A model generated the notes under the pieces. The model searched no databases. It saw only the letters and a list, made by a program, of their open reading frames with translations, and was not told where the DNA came from. A stretch of 60,000 nucleotides of DNA, from the NCBI GenBank assembly GCA_024220505.1, contig JAKZZE010000032.1:377501-437500 (forward strand). The letters run 5' to 3'. The stretch is from Rhizopus arrhizus (taxonomy: Eukaryota > Mucoromycota > Mucoromycetes > Mucorales > Rhizopodaceae). Numbering within the stretch: position 1 is the stretch's first letter; each line of letters begins with the position of its first letter. The translations under genes were made by a program, and so were the position numbers. This document shows positions 13,044-24,038 of this stretch, one piece after another.

Positions 13044-13508
13044 TTATATTTTTTCATCCAAAGACAATTCAATCTTTTTACGTTCCATACCCGTCACAAA
13101 CGCTTCGGTCAGAAACAAAAAGGCACAAATGTATTTCATACCATGCGTCAATCCAAACAGAGCGCTTTGACTCATCGTCTTGAGATCAAACGCGATCGAA
13201 AACAGCCAACTGGCCGATAATCCGAGTGGCATCAGCACCTGACAGACTCTTTCGGTCACTGAACTTTCCGTGCCAGGTTCGATCAGCATGACGAGCAGAG
13301 AGCAAAAGATGGACGCTTGTGAAGCTACCAAGGTCGAGATCAATCGACGGTCCAGGACGACTTGTGAGATCAGGATCACCGGGCTCCGTTCGTGTACAGA
13401 GACCGCTTCGGATGTCAGGCTGTAGTCGTAAAGAGAGAGAAGGACGAGGAGGATGGTGAGAGATAACGAGAGAAATCGATGCCAGATGAGGTATTCAGAA
13501 ACAGTCAT
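13044..13508 (-). CDS. Small four-helix membrane protein, unknown function
   Basis: A single exon of 154 codons has four hydrophobic segments: FLSLSLTILLVLLSLYDYSL (about residues 12-31), LISTLVASQASIFCSLLVML (about 56-75), a third around 90-110 with LMPLGLSASWLFSIAF, and a fourth around YICAFLFLTEAFV. The spacing resembles MARVEL-type four-span proteins, but no diagnostic motif is visible. The C-terminus is charged (RKKIELSLDEK). The start follows a GA/CT-rich tract (13560-13600) that could be its promoter. It lies in tandem with the arrestin-like gene. Confidence 0.6.
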   Translation of the reverse strand: MTVSEYLIWHRFLSLSLTILLVLLSLYDYSLTSEAVSVHERSPVILISQVVLDRRLISTLVASQASIFCSLLVMLIEPGTESSVTERVCQVLMPLGLSASWLFSIAFDLKTMSQSALFGLTHGMKYICAFLFLTEAFVTGMERKKIELSLDEKI

Positions 13509-13750
13509 TTGTGAAAGAGAAGGAAAGAAGAAGAAATGTGTGATTTATACACATTGTCGTCACTAGCAAGCCTCCCCCCCCTCTCTCTCTCTACTCTAAA
13601 CTCTTTTAATTCAAACCGTCTAAAAAAATCACTCATTTCTTCACTCAACTCTCCGCAGTGCTCTCTCCCCTGATTTCCACTTGTCAAACGTTCAAAAGAC
13701 TGCTAGAATTATGTTCTTATTGCAAATGGCCTGTTAAATTGTCTCTATTT

Positions 13751-14041
13751 TCAAATGAATAGAATATCTTTGAGATAGATCCATCTGGCGATAAACCACA
13801 CACAACAATCTGAAGAAATCAAAACCATGTCCAAAATGAGATAGATCTGTGTTACCAAGCCGACTTTTTTGACTAGAAACTGAAAATGCAGATTCCTCAC
13901 AAATACCATCACGATTTGCCCCTCTCGGCCCCCCTTGAACCGTCGTTTATAAAAAAATGATGATACAGGGTCGAGGACGACATGGATTGATATGGAGAGG
14001 GTCTTTGTATCACAGTGGTGAATGGATCTTGTTTCATTCAA
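13751..14041 (-). CDS. Doubtful open frame with one hydrophobic segment
   Basis: This 96-codon frame has a hydrophobic stretch (VGLVTQIYLILDMVLISSD) between basic regions. It could be an exon of a larger membrane protein gene or chance. No homologue was recognised and no splice partners were established. It sits 16 bp downstream of the APH-1 stop on the same strand. Confidence 0.22.
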   Translation of the reverse strand: MNETRSIHHCDTKTLSISIHVVLDPVSSFFYKRRFKGGREGQIVMVFVRNLHFQFLVKKVGLVTQIYLILDMVLISSDCCVWFIARWIYLKDILFI

Positions 14042-14056
14042 GGTTTATTGGGAGGG

Positions 14057-14920
14057 CTAATGCAAAAGTTTGAATTTTGATTTGAGTGAATAGATGATGA
14101 TGGATAAAGAGACGAGGATGATGAACAGGCAGATAAAGATGGAGGCGATACATCCATAGTTGATTGATGTGGATGAATTCAACGTTGTCTATACAAAGGA
14201 ATGGGTCAAATGATCTTTTGTTATTCAGTTCACTTACTGCAAAAGAAGCACCATAATGGCTCAAGATGACCCAGATGACCTTGAAATAACCCTTCTTCTG
14301 AGGTATCTCACTGTATCCTTCACAGGCAATCATCATCCAGCCTATGTGCAATAATGAAAATAAAGTGGTCGTGATGGCATAAATAAAATAAAGTGATGCC
14401 TGAGGGCAACTGGGACACATCATCACACCTGGTCCAATGGATTCGACAAGTAATGAAATATAACCAACTGAAGCATTCGTTAATGCATATCCATATCCAA
14501 AGACTACTCTATCATTTCAGAACAAACATTGTCAAAGAGTGTATGCCTACCAAATGAAAATACGTGTTTGTTTAAAGGTGAGTTTGGATTGGCTGATATA
14601 CTGTTGAGTCCTTTCTCTGCTTTATGTGTCATCAAGTAAAATCCCCATCTGCATATTTCTTGAATGGCAATACTATAAACAATACTAATGTAGTTGTTTG
14701 TCTTGCTAAAATACCAAATAACACTTGATATCAATAAAGCAATAAGACAAAAGAAGGCACTGTTTACAACTTAGTTTTTATCATAGTTTCTCTCTATCCT
14801 TTTTTACCTTGACACAGTCAACAAGACATATTGTGCATTGGGTGCAATGGACAACAGAAAGATGGACAGGATGGGTCCATAAGCAAATAACAAGCAACCA
14901 AAAAAAGTATAAAGTGTCAT
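14057..14920 (-). CDS. APH-1-like gamma-secretase subunit
   Basis: APH-1 is the polytopic scaffold of gamma-secretase, the presenilin intramembrane protease of the secretory and endosomal membranes. Four exons (14920-14808, 14759-14551, 14506-14238, 14188-14057) join in phase to 240 codons, close to animal APH-1 (about 250-265). The order of motifs matches the family: FFGCLLFAYGP in TM1, AFFCLIALLISSVIWY in TM2, IQEICRWGFYLM then KAEKGLNSIS, IGPGVMMCPSCPQASLYFIY, SLLHIGWMM with the first conserved histidine, and VILSHYGASF with the second. The GxxxGxxxG of TM4 is weakened to FGYGYA around the exon 2/3 junction. About seven membrane spans can be counted. Presenilin, nicastrin and PEN-2 are not in this window. 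Confidence 0.88.
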
Positions 14921-15253
14921 AAAACAATTCAATGTCAGTTTCAGGTTATTTAAAAGTGACTTTCAAAGGCACACTCTTGGTCTAAACATCTTGACCTCCT
15001 TTTTCTTATCAGATACCCTTTTTCAATATGAATAGCAACTAAAGTTTCACTTATAGGAAAATCAATAGGTCTTTTTTTTTTAATAACAATGATTTATAAA
15101 ATACAGAAGCATAAGTCTAATGGGACTTTTATTCTGTTTTGGCCCATGCCAGTCGTTGGTTTTCAGCAAAGGATAATCCAGAATTTGTGATATGCCACAG
15201 CAGCTCAGCATTTCTCGAGCCCCAGATCATCTTTAGGATCAAAAAGACCCAAC

Positions 15254-16483
15254 GTGTCGAGCGCACAAGGCATGAAACAGACGTGCATGGTGAAAAAAAA
15301 AAAGATACAATATGTCGAAACTAGTATTTTTAAAGATGGCAAGGGAAATATTTACGATGAGAATGGGAATGAAGCTATGGACATTGTAGACGAAAAATCG
15401 AACCCTTTTGCTATAAAGCAGTTGGTTAATCTCAACCCGTACCTTGAACCAAAAGTTAATACACTACCAGATCAAGGGTAGTCTGAAGAAAGAAAAGATA
15501 TTAATATGAAACTAAACTCGGGATCTTCAAATAAGTATATGGAATATACGTTTGCTTCAAGAGAACTTTTTTTTTTTCATTTCAAGATCCAACATGTAAT
15601 GTCAGTTGCTGCCGCTGCCCGAAAAGCTGGTGTCAAAGAAGGTACTGCGGGTACTTGATGAAAGAAACTACAAGAGAAGTCAGATACTTTTGAGTTATTT
15701 GTCGATAATGCAAATGCATACATCCAAGATGCTGTCGAGATACTCACAAGCAAGTTTAAAGGTCTCGAGATTAAAAAGTCCAGAGTGCACGAGTTCATGA
15801 GAGATGAGTGTAATCTTAGTATGAAGCAAACCACTTGCTGGTCTGAGACAAGAACAAGCAAAGAAAATGTTCAAAAACGCTACGAAGGAATCATCAAGCG
15901 GAGCAATACGGATATGGATTTTTCAAGAAACTGTATTTTTATTGATCAAACTGGTTTTGATATTAATATGAGGGCAAGCAGAGCATGGGCACCTAGAGGG
16001 CAAATGACAGTAACCACTGCCCCTACAACAAAAGCACCCTCACATATTATTCTCGACACTATATCATCTGTAGGAGTGGTAAACTTGAGTATTCGTGTAC
16101 CAAAGCAACCTCGAAAAGTTCAGGGAGGTAGAAAAAGGAAAGATCCTGAAGCTTCTAACGAAGAAGTTCCAAAAGGCACAATTGCTGGCCACTGTATGCG
16201 ATTCATTCAGGAAAATTTAAATATTTTAGATGATCAAATGAGAGGTTTCTATTTTATAATGGACAATGCGCCAATCCATAAGCAAATAGAAGATACACTC
16301 AATAAGACAAATAGAGATTACAAGTACGTCTTTCTTCAGCCGTATTCACCAGAAATCAGCCCTATTGAACAGTTCTGGGCATTGGTTAAGCGTAAAATTC
16401 GACATGAAAAGCTCCAAGGTAGTGAAACATGGCAAGATAGAATTATTGATGCTGCAAATGAAGTTCCTATTGAGCATCTTTGA
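15254..16483 (+). pseudogene. Broken DDE transposase (IS630/Tc1-mariner type)
   Basis: The N-terminal half (15254 to about 15656) encodes a helix-turn-helix-like region (SVAAAARKAGVKEGT near 15605-15650) but contains a stop at 15479-15481, another at about 15656 and then a frame change. From about 15690 to 16483 the frame is open and carries the catalytic core: FIDQTGFDIN (first Asp), FYFIMDNAPIH (second Asp) and LQPYSPEISPIEQFWALVKR (final Glu). A lysine-rich insert (KRKDPEASNEEVPKG) lies between the first and second Asp. Coding-like sequence continues a little past the TGA at 16481. The core is preserved while the N-terminus is broken, so it is a dead but fairly recent copy. No terminal inverted repeats were found. 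Confidence 0.85.
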
Positions 16484-16816
16484 AACATAATCCAACACTC
16501 AAAAACCCAATTTGATAACTGCTTAAACTACATACCAATCTAATATATGCATACTTTTTTATCTGTGAAATCAGTTGCTCGCAATTCACGAAATTAACTT
16601 CAACCAATGATTTTTTTGTAAAATCCTCATTTTGGCAGTGGAACGACTGTATTTCCCAAAAGTTCTATTTTCAAATGCAAATCACTGTAGCAGCCACATG
16701 TCCTAATTTAGTATAGACAAAAGGGGCCTACTTTGGACTGAAAATGACGTGAAGTTAAAAATAGAAAATTAAAAAAAAAGTATAAAAGACAATAAAAAAG
16801 CATTTTTATATAAAGC
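16484..16816 (+). other. Transposon flank and leader of the small gene at 16817
   Basis: The first 60 bases still resemble the transposase C-terminus after a stop. The remainder is AT-rich with no coding signal and ends in an A-rich leader just before the ATG at 16817. Confidence 0.4.
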
Positions 16817-17056
16817 ATGGATTCATTACCACCTTTATTACCACCACATCATCCTTCTACGTATTCAACCGATGAAGAAGATATCGCATCAGAAGAACAT
16901 CAATTTTGGCAGATCCCTTCTAGTATCTTAATTATCTCTCCTTCTTTTCAAAAGCCAAAATTGAATCTGGCAAGTCAAGTCAAGCAAATCTTGGGATGCA
17001 CTCTAGAGCAAGCAGATGAAGAGATTGAAAGAGAATGGTCAAATAGAGAAGGATGA
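16817..17056 (+). CDS. Small acidic protein, paralogue of the 17688-18137 gene
   Basis: A 79-codon single-exon frame of unknown function. The N-terminus is Pro-rich (PPLLPPHHPS) and the middle is acidic. The C-terminal helix VKQILGCTLEQADEEIEREW aligns with VHEILGSAVEEVDEEIDDDW of the oppositely oriented gene 0.6 kb away, with the same spacing of I-L-G, E, DEEI and W. Shared sequence between two neighbouring frames on opposite strands supports both being real. No membrane segment or known domain was seen. Confidence 0.6.
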   Translation: MDSLPPLLPPHHPSTYSTDEEDIASEEHQFWQIPSSILIISPSFQKPKLNLASQVKQILGCTLEQADEEIEREWSNREG

Positions 17057-17449
17057 TAAAAGAGAGCTGTCTGTTGTGTATATATTATTATGTGTATCTA
17101 TGTTTTCATCTTTTGTAATAAAGTCAAAGTCATTTAGTACTCAAAGCTCTTGGCAGACATGTTGACTTTAGTCCATTTTCACAGACTCAGCAGGGGATTT
17201 TACATTATTTCCTGACGTGTGTTGCGTCAAGGAGGAGGAACGAACTGTTTGTTTTCATCCAAAGTGAATTGTTTACTAAAAATAACGAGAACAGAGGGAT
17301 AAGGATGTAATCGATTCATCCACGTTTATCCTAATTTCTTACTCTTTAGAGCGGATCAATAATATAATGTGTCATCAACGCTTTTTGATTTATGTACTTG
17401 CCATGTAAAGGCACATCCCAAAGGCTATTCAAACACTCCTTTCACTGCC

Positions 17450-17482
<33 letters not shown>

Positions 17483-17687
17483 TCTTTTCGACTGGTTCTT
17501 TAACCAAAAGGACATTTTATTTTGAGAAACCCATCTATTCCCTGTACCTTCATCCTCTTTAATCTCATCTTTACCGCATTCTGTTTCTATTCCGACTGAC
17601 TTCCAAGGTTCATGTGGATCATCTGTACGCACTGATGTCCGAAAAAGATGGGGTGACACGAAACAAAAAGGGGTCTAGTTGTTATTG
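17057..17687. other. Spacer between the two convergent small paralogues
   Basis: No coding signal. AT-rich 3' flanks of both genes and an A run of about 28 nt at 17451-17478. Confidence 0.5.
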
Positions 17688-18137
17688 TTATTCAAAGGTA
17701 ATTGTCCAAGTCTTTTGATACAAAAGGCTTTGTTGTAGCCTATTTCTTCTTTGTTCCCAATCATCATCTATCTCTTCATCTACTTCTTCTACAGCAGATC
17801 CTAATATTTCATGAACGCGATAAGCTAAATCATATTTCACTTCTTTTTCAAATGACATCATAGAAGGTGTCGTGGGTGGTGTCGGTAAGACGGGTATTGG
17901 TTCCAATCGATCTTCATCTCCTTCACTCATCCTCTCTTCTTTCTCTAACGTCTTGCTCTTCCTTCTTAATCCTTTGAAACTTGTCATCACGGGTGAAGTC
18001 AGCAGAGAGGACACTCTTTGTTTAAATGAGTTGGGTGGTGTGATCTTTAGCGAACCATCTATGCTTTTACGAAATGAAAATAATGTTGAGTGATGACTTT
18101 GTTTTGTATTCATTTTAAACAGAAAGAAAGGATTCAA
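17688..18137 (-). CDS. Hypothetical protein with conserved DEEI-W helix
   Basis: A 149-codon single exon. The N-terminal half is Ser/Lys-rich and basic. A linker (LPTPPTTP) precedes the C-terminal helix VHEILGSAVEEVDEEIDDDW shared with the small protein at 16817-17056, followed by a Gln/Arg-rich tail. A second possible start lies 8 codons in (MNTKQSHH). The helix suggests a protein-binding module, but function is unknown. It faces its paralogue tail to tail. Confidence 0.6.
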   Translation of the reverse strand: MNPFFLFKMNTKQSHHSTLFSFRKSIDGSLKITPPNSFKQRVSSLLTSPVMTSFKGLRRKSKTLEKEERMSEGDEDRLEPIPVLPTPPTTPSMMSFEKEVKYDLAYRVHEILGSAVEEVDEEIDDDWEQRRNRLQQSLLYQKTWTITFE

Positions 18138-19836
18138 TGCATGATTCCAATTTTATTCTGCTTTTATTCCTACGTCAATGATCCTTTTCGCCGATTCAAT
18201 TTCTTTTTTTTTCCCAAAAAAATAAAAAAGGAAAAAAAGGGGGGAAAAAGGCGGAAGTAGGATGGTATGCTTGGGTTCAGTAGACAAAAATAAAAGTGCA
18301 TAACAACTATATTCTGTTTATTCTGCAATAAAAAAAAGAAAGAAAGAATGTAAAGCAGTCTTATTGAATCCAATGATTCCTGTACTGCTGGTGACAATCG
18401 ATACATACTATCCTCATCAATTTACTCAAGTCCCTCGCTTTCATTAACCGTGCTTCCTAATGAATGATTCACTTTGAAGCTAAGCCTATTTCTCTTTCCA
18501 TTCACACTGACTGACCAACACGTCTCTTGTTGAGCCACAGACGAAACCCATCTAAACCGATTCACACCAGTCCTTTGCAATTCCTAATCAATTCAAAGAT
18601 GCCACTTTTACATATTCTAGACTAAACAGAAAGTATTCATTCATGTCCCCCAGACAAATAAAAATGACAATAGATACTCTTTTACTGGATTCACCCCTTT
18701 TTTTTTATATTTTTTTCACTCGCTTGCTGTAATACTGTCAGATGAGTGAAATGTGAGCTTACCTTTTTTTTATTATTTTTCAATAGATCTGCCCTTATTT
18801 TATCAATGATACATTCAATAAAACTCACTGGACTGGATCATGGCTTTATTTCTTTATAGCATCCCTTTGACTTTCAACAGACATCAGCAACCATCTTGAA
18901 TACGATGAATAAAAACACGATTCAACACAAGCATGTGACACCAAGCAAAAGGGAATTCCCAAAGACAGTACTGATCATTGCTTGTGTTGATTCAATCCAT
19001 TCCTGAGTTCTGATGTAAAAAAAGAAAGAGCAGTTCAATATAAAACTGTACTCTAGGATTGCATCTTTATGCTTATCCAATATACTCTTCTGTAGAGTCC
19101 TGTTGAAATCATCCTGTACCAATAAGAGTGTCCCTTTTTTTCGTATCAGTAAAGTCCAATCAAATCATTTTTCTTTCATTCGGATTTACTTTTCCCTTCA
19201 ATTTTTTTTTTTTTGTGCATACATTTTGTGAAAAGAAGAAAGGTTTGTCTGTCTTTTGGGATAAACTGATCCAAGAATTTCTTTGGCCAATTCACATTGA
19301 TTCCATGATTGCTTCTATTTATTCTCTCAACTTTTCTTTGGTTCGACCCAACACAATCTATAAAGAAACACCTTCTACTGCCATCACTATTGCTCTATCT
19401 AAACTATAGAAATTTCATTAGAGATATCTATTTGACTCTCAGCCCTTTCATTCTGACACTATCCTTTCCAACACAAAATTTGGTAAAAGAATCAACAAAG
19501 ATTTCTCTTTTGATTCACTATTCACTCATTCGCCACTTTATATCTCTTATACTGATGCCTACATGTTTATATCTTTATTTTCATATAATCAATTGCTGAG
19601 TGTCGCACTATAAATACTTTTTTTTTTATAAAAGGTTTTTATTCAGATGTCACACTATAAATACGTGGAGCAACTTGAACTCACTATGACTCTTCCATCT
19701 TGCTGCGGCTATAGAGAAACTGAGATAAATCCTCCTTTTGATTCTCATCCATCAGCTCAAAAAAAAAAAAAAAAAAAAAAAAAAACTCAGTTATAAATAC
19801 CTTTTTTTCTTTTTTTTTCTTTTTTTCTCTTTAACC
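18138..19836. other. Gene-free 1.7-kb stretch upstream of the LOG gene
   Basis: Nothing recognised on either strand. It holds several T and A homopolymers (for example 19759-19785) and a near-duplicate short phrase, CACTATAAATAC, at about 19606 and 19651. The last part is the T-rich leader of the LOG gene. Confidence 0.5.
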
Positions 19837-20669
19837 ATGAACAATACACTTCCAAAATTAGATAAACCTTCTGCCAAGCCTACTACCATCAAGTCAGTCT
19901 GTGTCTATTGTGCTTCATCCATGGGCACAAGTCCTCTTTATGCTGAAGAAGCGACGAGTAAGTGTGAGGGAGGAAAGGAATGGATTCTGATGATTAATAG
20001 AACTTGGGAAACTTTTGGCGGAGAATGGTATTAAACTTGTCTATGGTAAGGCTCTTTTTTATATTTATTTCTCTTATTCACTATGAATCTTTAGGTGGTG
20101 GATCGGTTGGTCTGATGGGAACCATAGCCAAGGCTGTACTTGATAATGGAGGTCAAGCACTTAGTATAGTACCCGAACCGTTATTTAAACATGGCAGTAA
20201 ACAGCTATGTGAGACGATCATTGTCCCTGATATGCACAGCCGTAAGAAGCGTATGGCAGATGAGGTAATGAATGCTCTAATAAAGAATGAAACTAATCAG
20301 AACAGAGTGATGCCTTTATTGTACTCCCAGGTGGATTTGGTACCATGGAAGAAATGTTGGAAATGATCACTTGGTCACAACTCAATATTCATTCAAAGCC
20401 TATCATTTTACTCAACACCAAGAATTTTTTCGATCTTTATATTCAGTGGATTCAATTGGCTGCTAAAGGTAATTTGAGATGGATCACAGTAAGATTTATA
20501 AACAATTTTTGTAGAACAATTCATAGCAGAAAAGAATGTGAATATATTTGTTACCTGTGAAACAACAGAAAGTGTGTTGGATAAATTAATCAATTATATC
20601 GCTCCTGAATCAAGATATGGTCTTGACTGGACAAATGCTAATCATAGAGTGGCTGCTTTAACTGAATAA
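19837..20669 (+). CDS. LOG-family cytokinin riboside 5'-monophosphate phosphoribohydrolase-like protein
   Basis: LOG enzymes hydrolyse the N-glycosidic bond of (cytokinin) nucleoside 5'-monophosphates; in fungi the true substrate may be AMP-like nucleotides. Five exons (19837-19957, 20001-20045, 20095-20264, 20306-20468, 20515-20669) join in phase to 217 codons, the normal size. The Rossmann core starts SVCVYCASSMGTSPLY. VYGGGSVGLMG spans the exon 2/3 junction. The diagnostic MHSRKKRMADE and LPGGFGTMEEM are present, the latter in exon 4. Introns are 41-49 bp. All active-site motifs are intact. Its stop lies 16 bp from that of the convergent dioxygenase gene. Confidence 0.93.
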
Positions 20670-20685
20670 AAAAAGTTTATTATCT

Positions 20686-21820
20686 TTATTGATATGTTGG
20701 TAACTGAATATCTTTTGGTAAACCAAATCCATAACATGATCCACTCAATGTACCAAAATAATCAGTCAGCAATTTCTTTCCTTCATCATCACCCGCTGCT
20801 CCTACTGCAACATGAAAAGGAACAAGGTGCTGTTCATGTTAGTCAGAGTACATCCCATTCACTATTTACCTCTGCTGTAGGATGACATCTTCTGAAATCA
20901 GAATGTTGATTTAATTCATTTGCCTTCTTCTTACGTTCCTCACCCTATTTATGAATCAGTAGAGCCCATCTCAATCCCTGTTTACTTACAGTCAACCGAC
21001 AGGCCACCGTATCTAATTCTCTATCAAAATCAAGTACAAACTTGGGCGTCGGTTTATTGGCCGTCGACCATAACTCTCTCAGGTTGTGAACAGCACTTCC
21101 GCTGCCAACGATAAGCACCCCTTCATCTCTATATCGCATGAATAACCCATCATCATCCATCCCCTCTCAATCTTACCTCAGAGGTTCCAATGCTTCACCT
21201 ACTTTTGTATGCATCTCCATGTTTTCATGACCCAATGTGGATACCTCAACAACCGGAATATCACGATTGGATTCCATCGCACGTTTCAAAGGAACCCAGA
21301 CACCATGATCATTACCATTCTTTTCTCCTCTTGCTTCAAATCCAGCCTATCAATTCAATCAGTCCAAGCTTCTCTCAATGGATTGCTATCCTCTTGCCTT
21401 ATTTAATAGCTCAATCACACGACTTGCCATCTCTGGAGATCCCTGATGATCCCAAGTGTGTTCATAATATCTTTTAGGAAAACCATAAAAATCATAAATT
21501 AATTTAGGTTTCTCAGAAGTCTCCACTAGAAAAAAAAAAAAAAAAAAAAAAAAAAAACATTAGCCATCATTCTTTCCCCACCCCATTCTCACCTTACCTT
21601 TCATCCCACATTTTCCTTCTCCTTGCCAGTGTGCACTGATGATCACAATCGCCTTTGGTTTGAGTATCTCTTTGACATAATTTCCAAACCAACTATAGAA
21701 TGTCCCTGGCTTTTCTACATCCTCTAATAAATTGGGTCCTAGACACACAATTCAATAAGAGGGGAGATATCTCTAAATAAAATTACCTCCGTGAGAAATA
21801 TAAAATACAGGTGTTCGCAT
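20686..21820 (-). CDS. LigB/4,5-DOPA-type extradiol ring-cleavage dioxygenase
   Basis: Class III extradiol dioxygenase, probably Fe(II) or Zn-dependent, opening catecholic rings. Seven exons (21820-21787, 21738-21598, 21525-21398, 21346-21177, 21128-20990, 20944-20870, 20829-20686) join in phase to 276 codons, the usual length. Metal-ligand and substrate motifs of the family are present: FYISHGGPNLL (split by intron 1), VIISAHWQ, DHGVWVPLKR, GSGSAVHNLREL and the C-terminal HLVPFHVAVGAAGDDEG. The third intron begins with GC, not GT (AAGGCAAGAG), and ends in TAG. The physiological substrate cannot be read from the sequence. Confidence 0.92.
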
Positions 21821-22093
21821 CGTACGATGAACTGTCAGCATTTTTTAAAAAAATAAATAAATAAATGAAGCATCGGATATTTTTATCTTTACCAGATGAC
21901 AAAACATTAGTAAAAAATTAATAATGCAATCCTCTCGGCTAATTATTCTTGTTCCTATCACTTTTTTTTTTTATTGAATTATTAGACAGAAAGAGGAGAG
22001 ATGGTTGCTGATCCCATCATCTTTTCTCTTTCGCTCTGTTTTAGAATAAAATAGAGATTAAAACCATTCTGTTTATTAAATTTACAATTACAC

Positions 22094-22645
22094 TTATTCC
22101 TTTACAAATCTATTATTTCTTAATTCTAATTGTCCATGTTCCAGAAAGGAAGGCCATTCTTTTTCTCCCTTTAATTCCATCCACTGAGGTTGTTCCCAAA
22201 GTGCCAATAATTTTCCTTGTTGTCTCTTGGCACCGACACTTTCGAGAGCATCACGCAGTGAAAGAACTGAGCTTTCGACCATGTTCATCTCATCCACTAC
22301 TCTCAATCGTCTGGGTCTTGCTATATGATCAGCACTGACCTTTAATTCTTTTTGACATGTCTGAGATCGTTCGAGTAGAGCATCCGAAAGAGCTTGTGCT
22401 GATTGAGGTGTGTCAAAGCCGGTCAAGGCAACCAACGGACGCCATAAATCTTTTCTTAATCGAATCGGTCTGTGGATCGTTCCTAACTGATTTAAAGTTT
22501 TATTCTATTATTGCAAACAAGATCAATATCAGTTAGTGACAAATTTTTCTTTTTCAAAAACCTTCATATTCTGCTTCAAACTGACCAAAACTTGGTTTGT
22601 TTGAACATGTCTAAAGAGATAGACACCATGATGCACAGCTGTCAT
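22094..22645 (-). CDS. MHR1/mL67-type mitochondrial protein
   Basis: Matches the fungal MHR1 family (mitochondrial recombination protein and mitoribosomal large-subunit protein mL67). Two exons (22645-22562 and 22504-22094) flank a 57-bp intron whose donor is the unusual GTTTTT, and give 164 codons, shorter than the yeast protein of about 226. Exon 1 reads GVYLFRHVQTNQVLVSLKQN. Exon 2 has the family hallmark LRKDLWRPLVALTGF followed by a helical, charged C-terminus. No obvious presequence. The family is assigned from these two blocks only. Confidence 0.75.
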
Positions 22646-22792
22646 GATCAACAATAACAGAAAAAGAAAAAAAAAAAAAAAAAAGTTTCAATAGCCGACT
22701 ACGCACGTCATCCTAATATATGAAGAGAATTAAGAATTTTTTATATACGACTTTTTTTTTTATATATATCTACATCATCTATATCTTTTTAC

Positions 22793-24022
22793 ATGTTTCG
22801 TCCTAATACTACTACTACAGCAACAACACCAGCAGCAGACTTGAATGAGTTTCCTGTGCTTGGAACACCACCACCTTCCATGAATAATAGACTTCCTAAT
22901 CGACTTGCAAGTTATGCTTCTACAGCTGGCAATATTCAAGACATGGACGATTTTAGCAAGTTGGGCTCATTTAGAAATATTCAGACAGATCAACGAAACC
23001 TTGCAGCACCGAGATCTTTTTCAATGGATGAGTTCCCAGCATTACGCAGTGCTCAATCACCTTTTGATAGTTCGATAGGTAGAGAATCTGGAAAACCAGA
23101 ACAATGGTTAGACTATGCTAATTTAAGGGAACAACAAGGTAAATTATAGTTAAAAGGGAGATTATGATTTATTCATCCCTTTTTTTTTTTTTTTAAAAAA
23201 AAGGTGGAAAATCATTTCCAGAAAAAAGTGAATTATCAGATACTTGGGTACAATGTTATTTTGTTGTTGACAATAGAGAAAACTCACTTTTTTTTTTTTT
23301 TTTTTTTAAAAAAAAAAGTCTCAGGCAAGGAAACAAGAGGAATCATCAACAAGTAATGGGAAGCCAACAGATCCCTATGGATTACTAGGACTTTTAGGTG
23401 TGATTCGAATGACGGATCCTGATCGTAGCATGTTGGCACTCGGCAGCGATTTAACTACACTCGGTTTAGACTTGAACACAGCAGAGTAAATAAGATTGAA
23501 CGCGTCTGTCTTGTAGCTAACGACTCTCTAGTTCAATTTATTCAACATTCATATCTCCTTGGTCAGATACACAGACTTTACCAGGCCTTAATATCGAACC
23601 AGGTTATTATTTACCTGCATGCTATCGTCAAGTGCAAGCAACACCACCTGCGCATCAACGCATGAGAACCTTTTCGGATGAAATCTTATTTTACGTCTTT
23701 TATTGTATGCCAAAAGATATCGCCCAGGAGGCAGCAGCACAAGAATTGTAAGCAAGACGTCATTCTTATCCTATTGACTAAAGAATATCATAGATATGTG
23801 CGTAATTGGCGTTATCATAAAGAACTGGGGTTGTGGTTAACAAAAGAAACAGACGAAAACGGCCGACCTGTACAGAACTTTCGAAGGACATCTTCCAATG
23901 GGCTGGATCGTGGCGTCTATGTGTTTTTTGATCCAACCACTTGGCAAAAAGTGAAAAGAGAATGGACTCTATCTTGGGATGCACTTGAGGAAAGAGCAAG
24001 TACGAATAGAGTGTTGATGTAA
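22793..24022 (+). CDS. NOT2: NOT2/CNOT2 subunit of the CCR4-NOT complex
   Basis: CCR4-NOT controls mRNA deadenylation and transcription; NOT2 pairs with NOT3/5 through its C-terminal NOT box. Five exons (22793-23138, 23204-23247, 23325-23485, 23532-23747, 23794-24022) give 331 codons in phase. The N-terminus is low complexity with two short motifs (DLNEFPVL and MDEFPAL). Exon 3 carries GLLGLLGVIRMTDPDRSM and ALGSDLTTLGLDL, the family signature. Exons 4-5 hold the NOT box: FSDEILFYVFYCMP, ELYVRNWRYHKELGLWLT and GVYVFFDPTTWQKV. It is shorter than animal CNOT2 because of a short N-terminal region. The stop is 16 bp from the convergent Uds1 gene. Confidence 0.95.
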
Positions 24023-24038
24023 ACGCCGCTAAATAAAA

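Noticed and set aside
15060..16700. Terminal inverted repeats of the broken transposon
   Set aside because: I compared both flanks (for example GGCAGTGGAACGACTG near 16636) and found no convincing partner.
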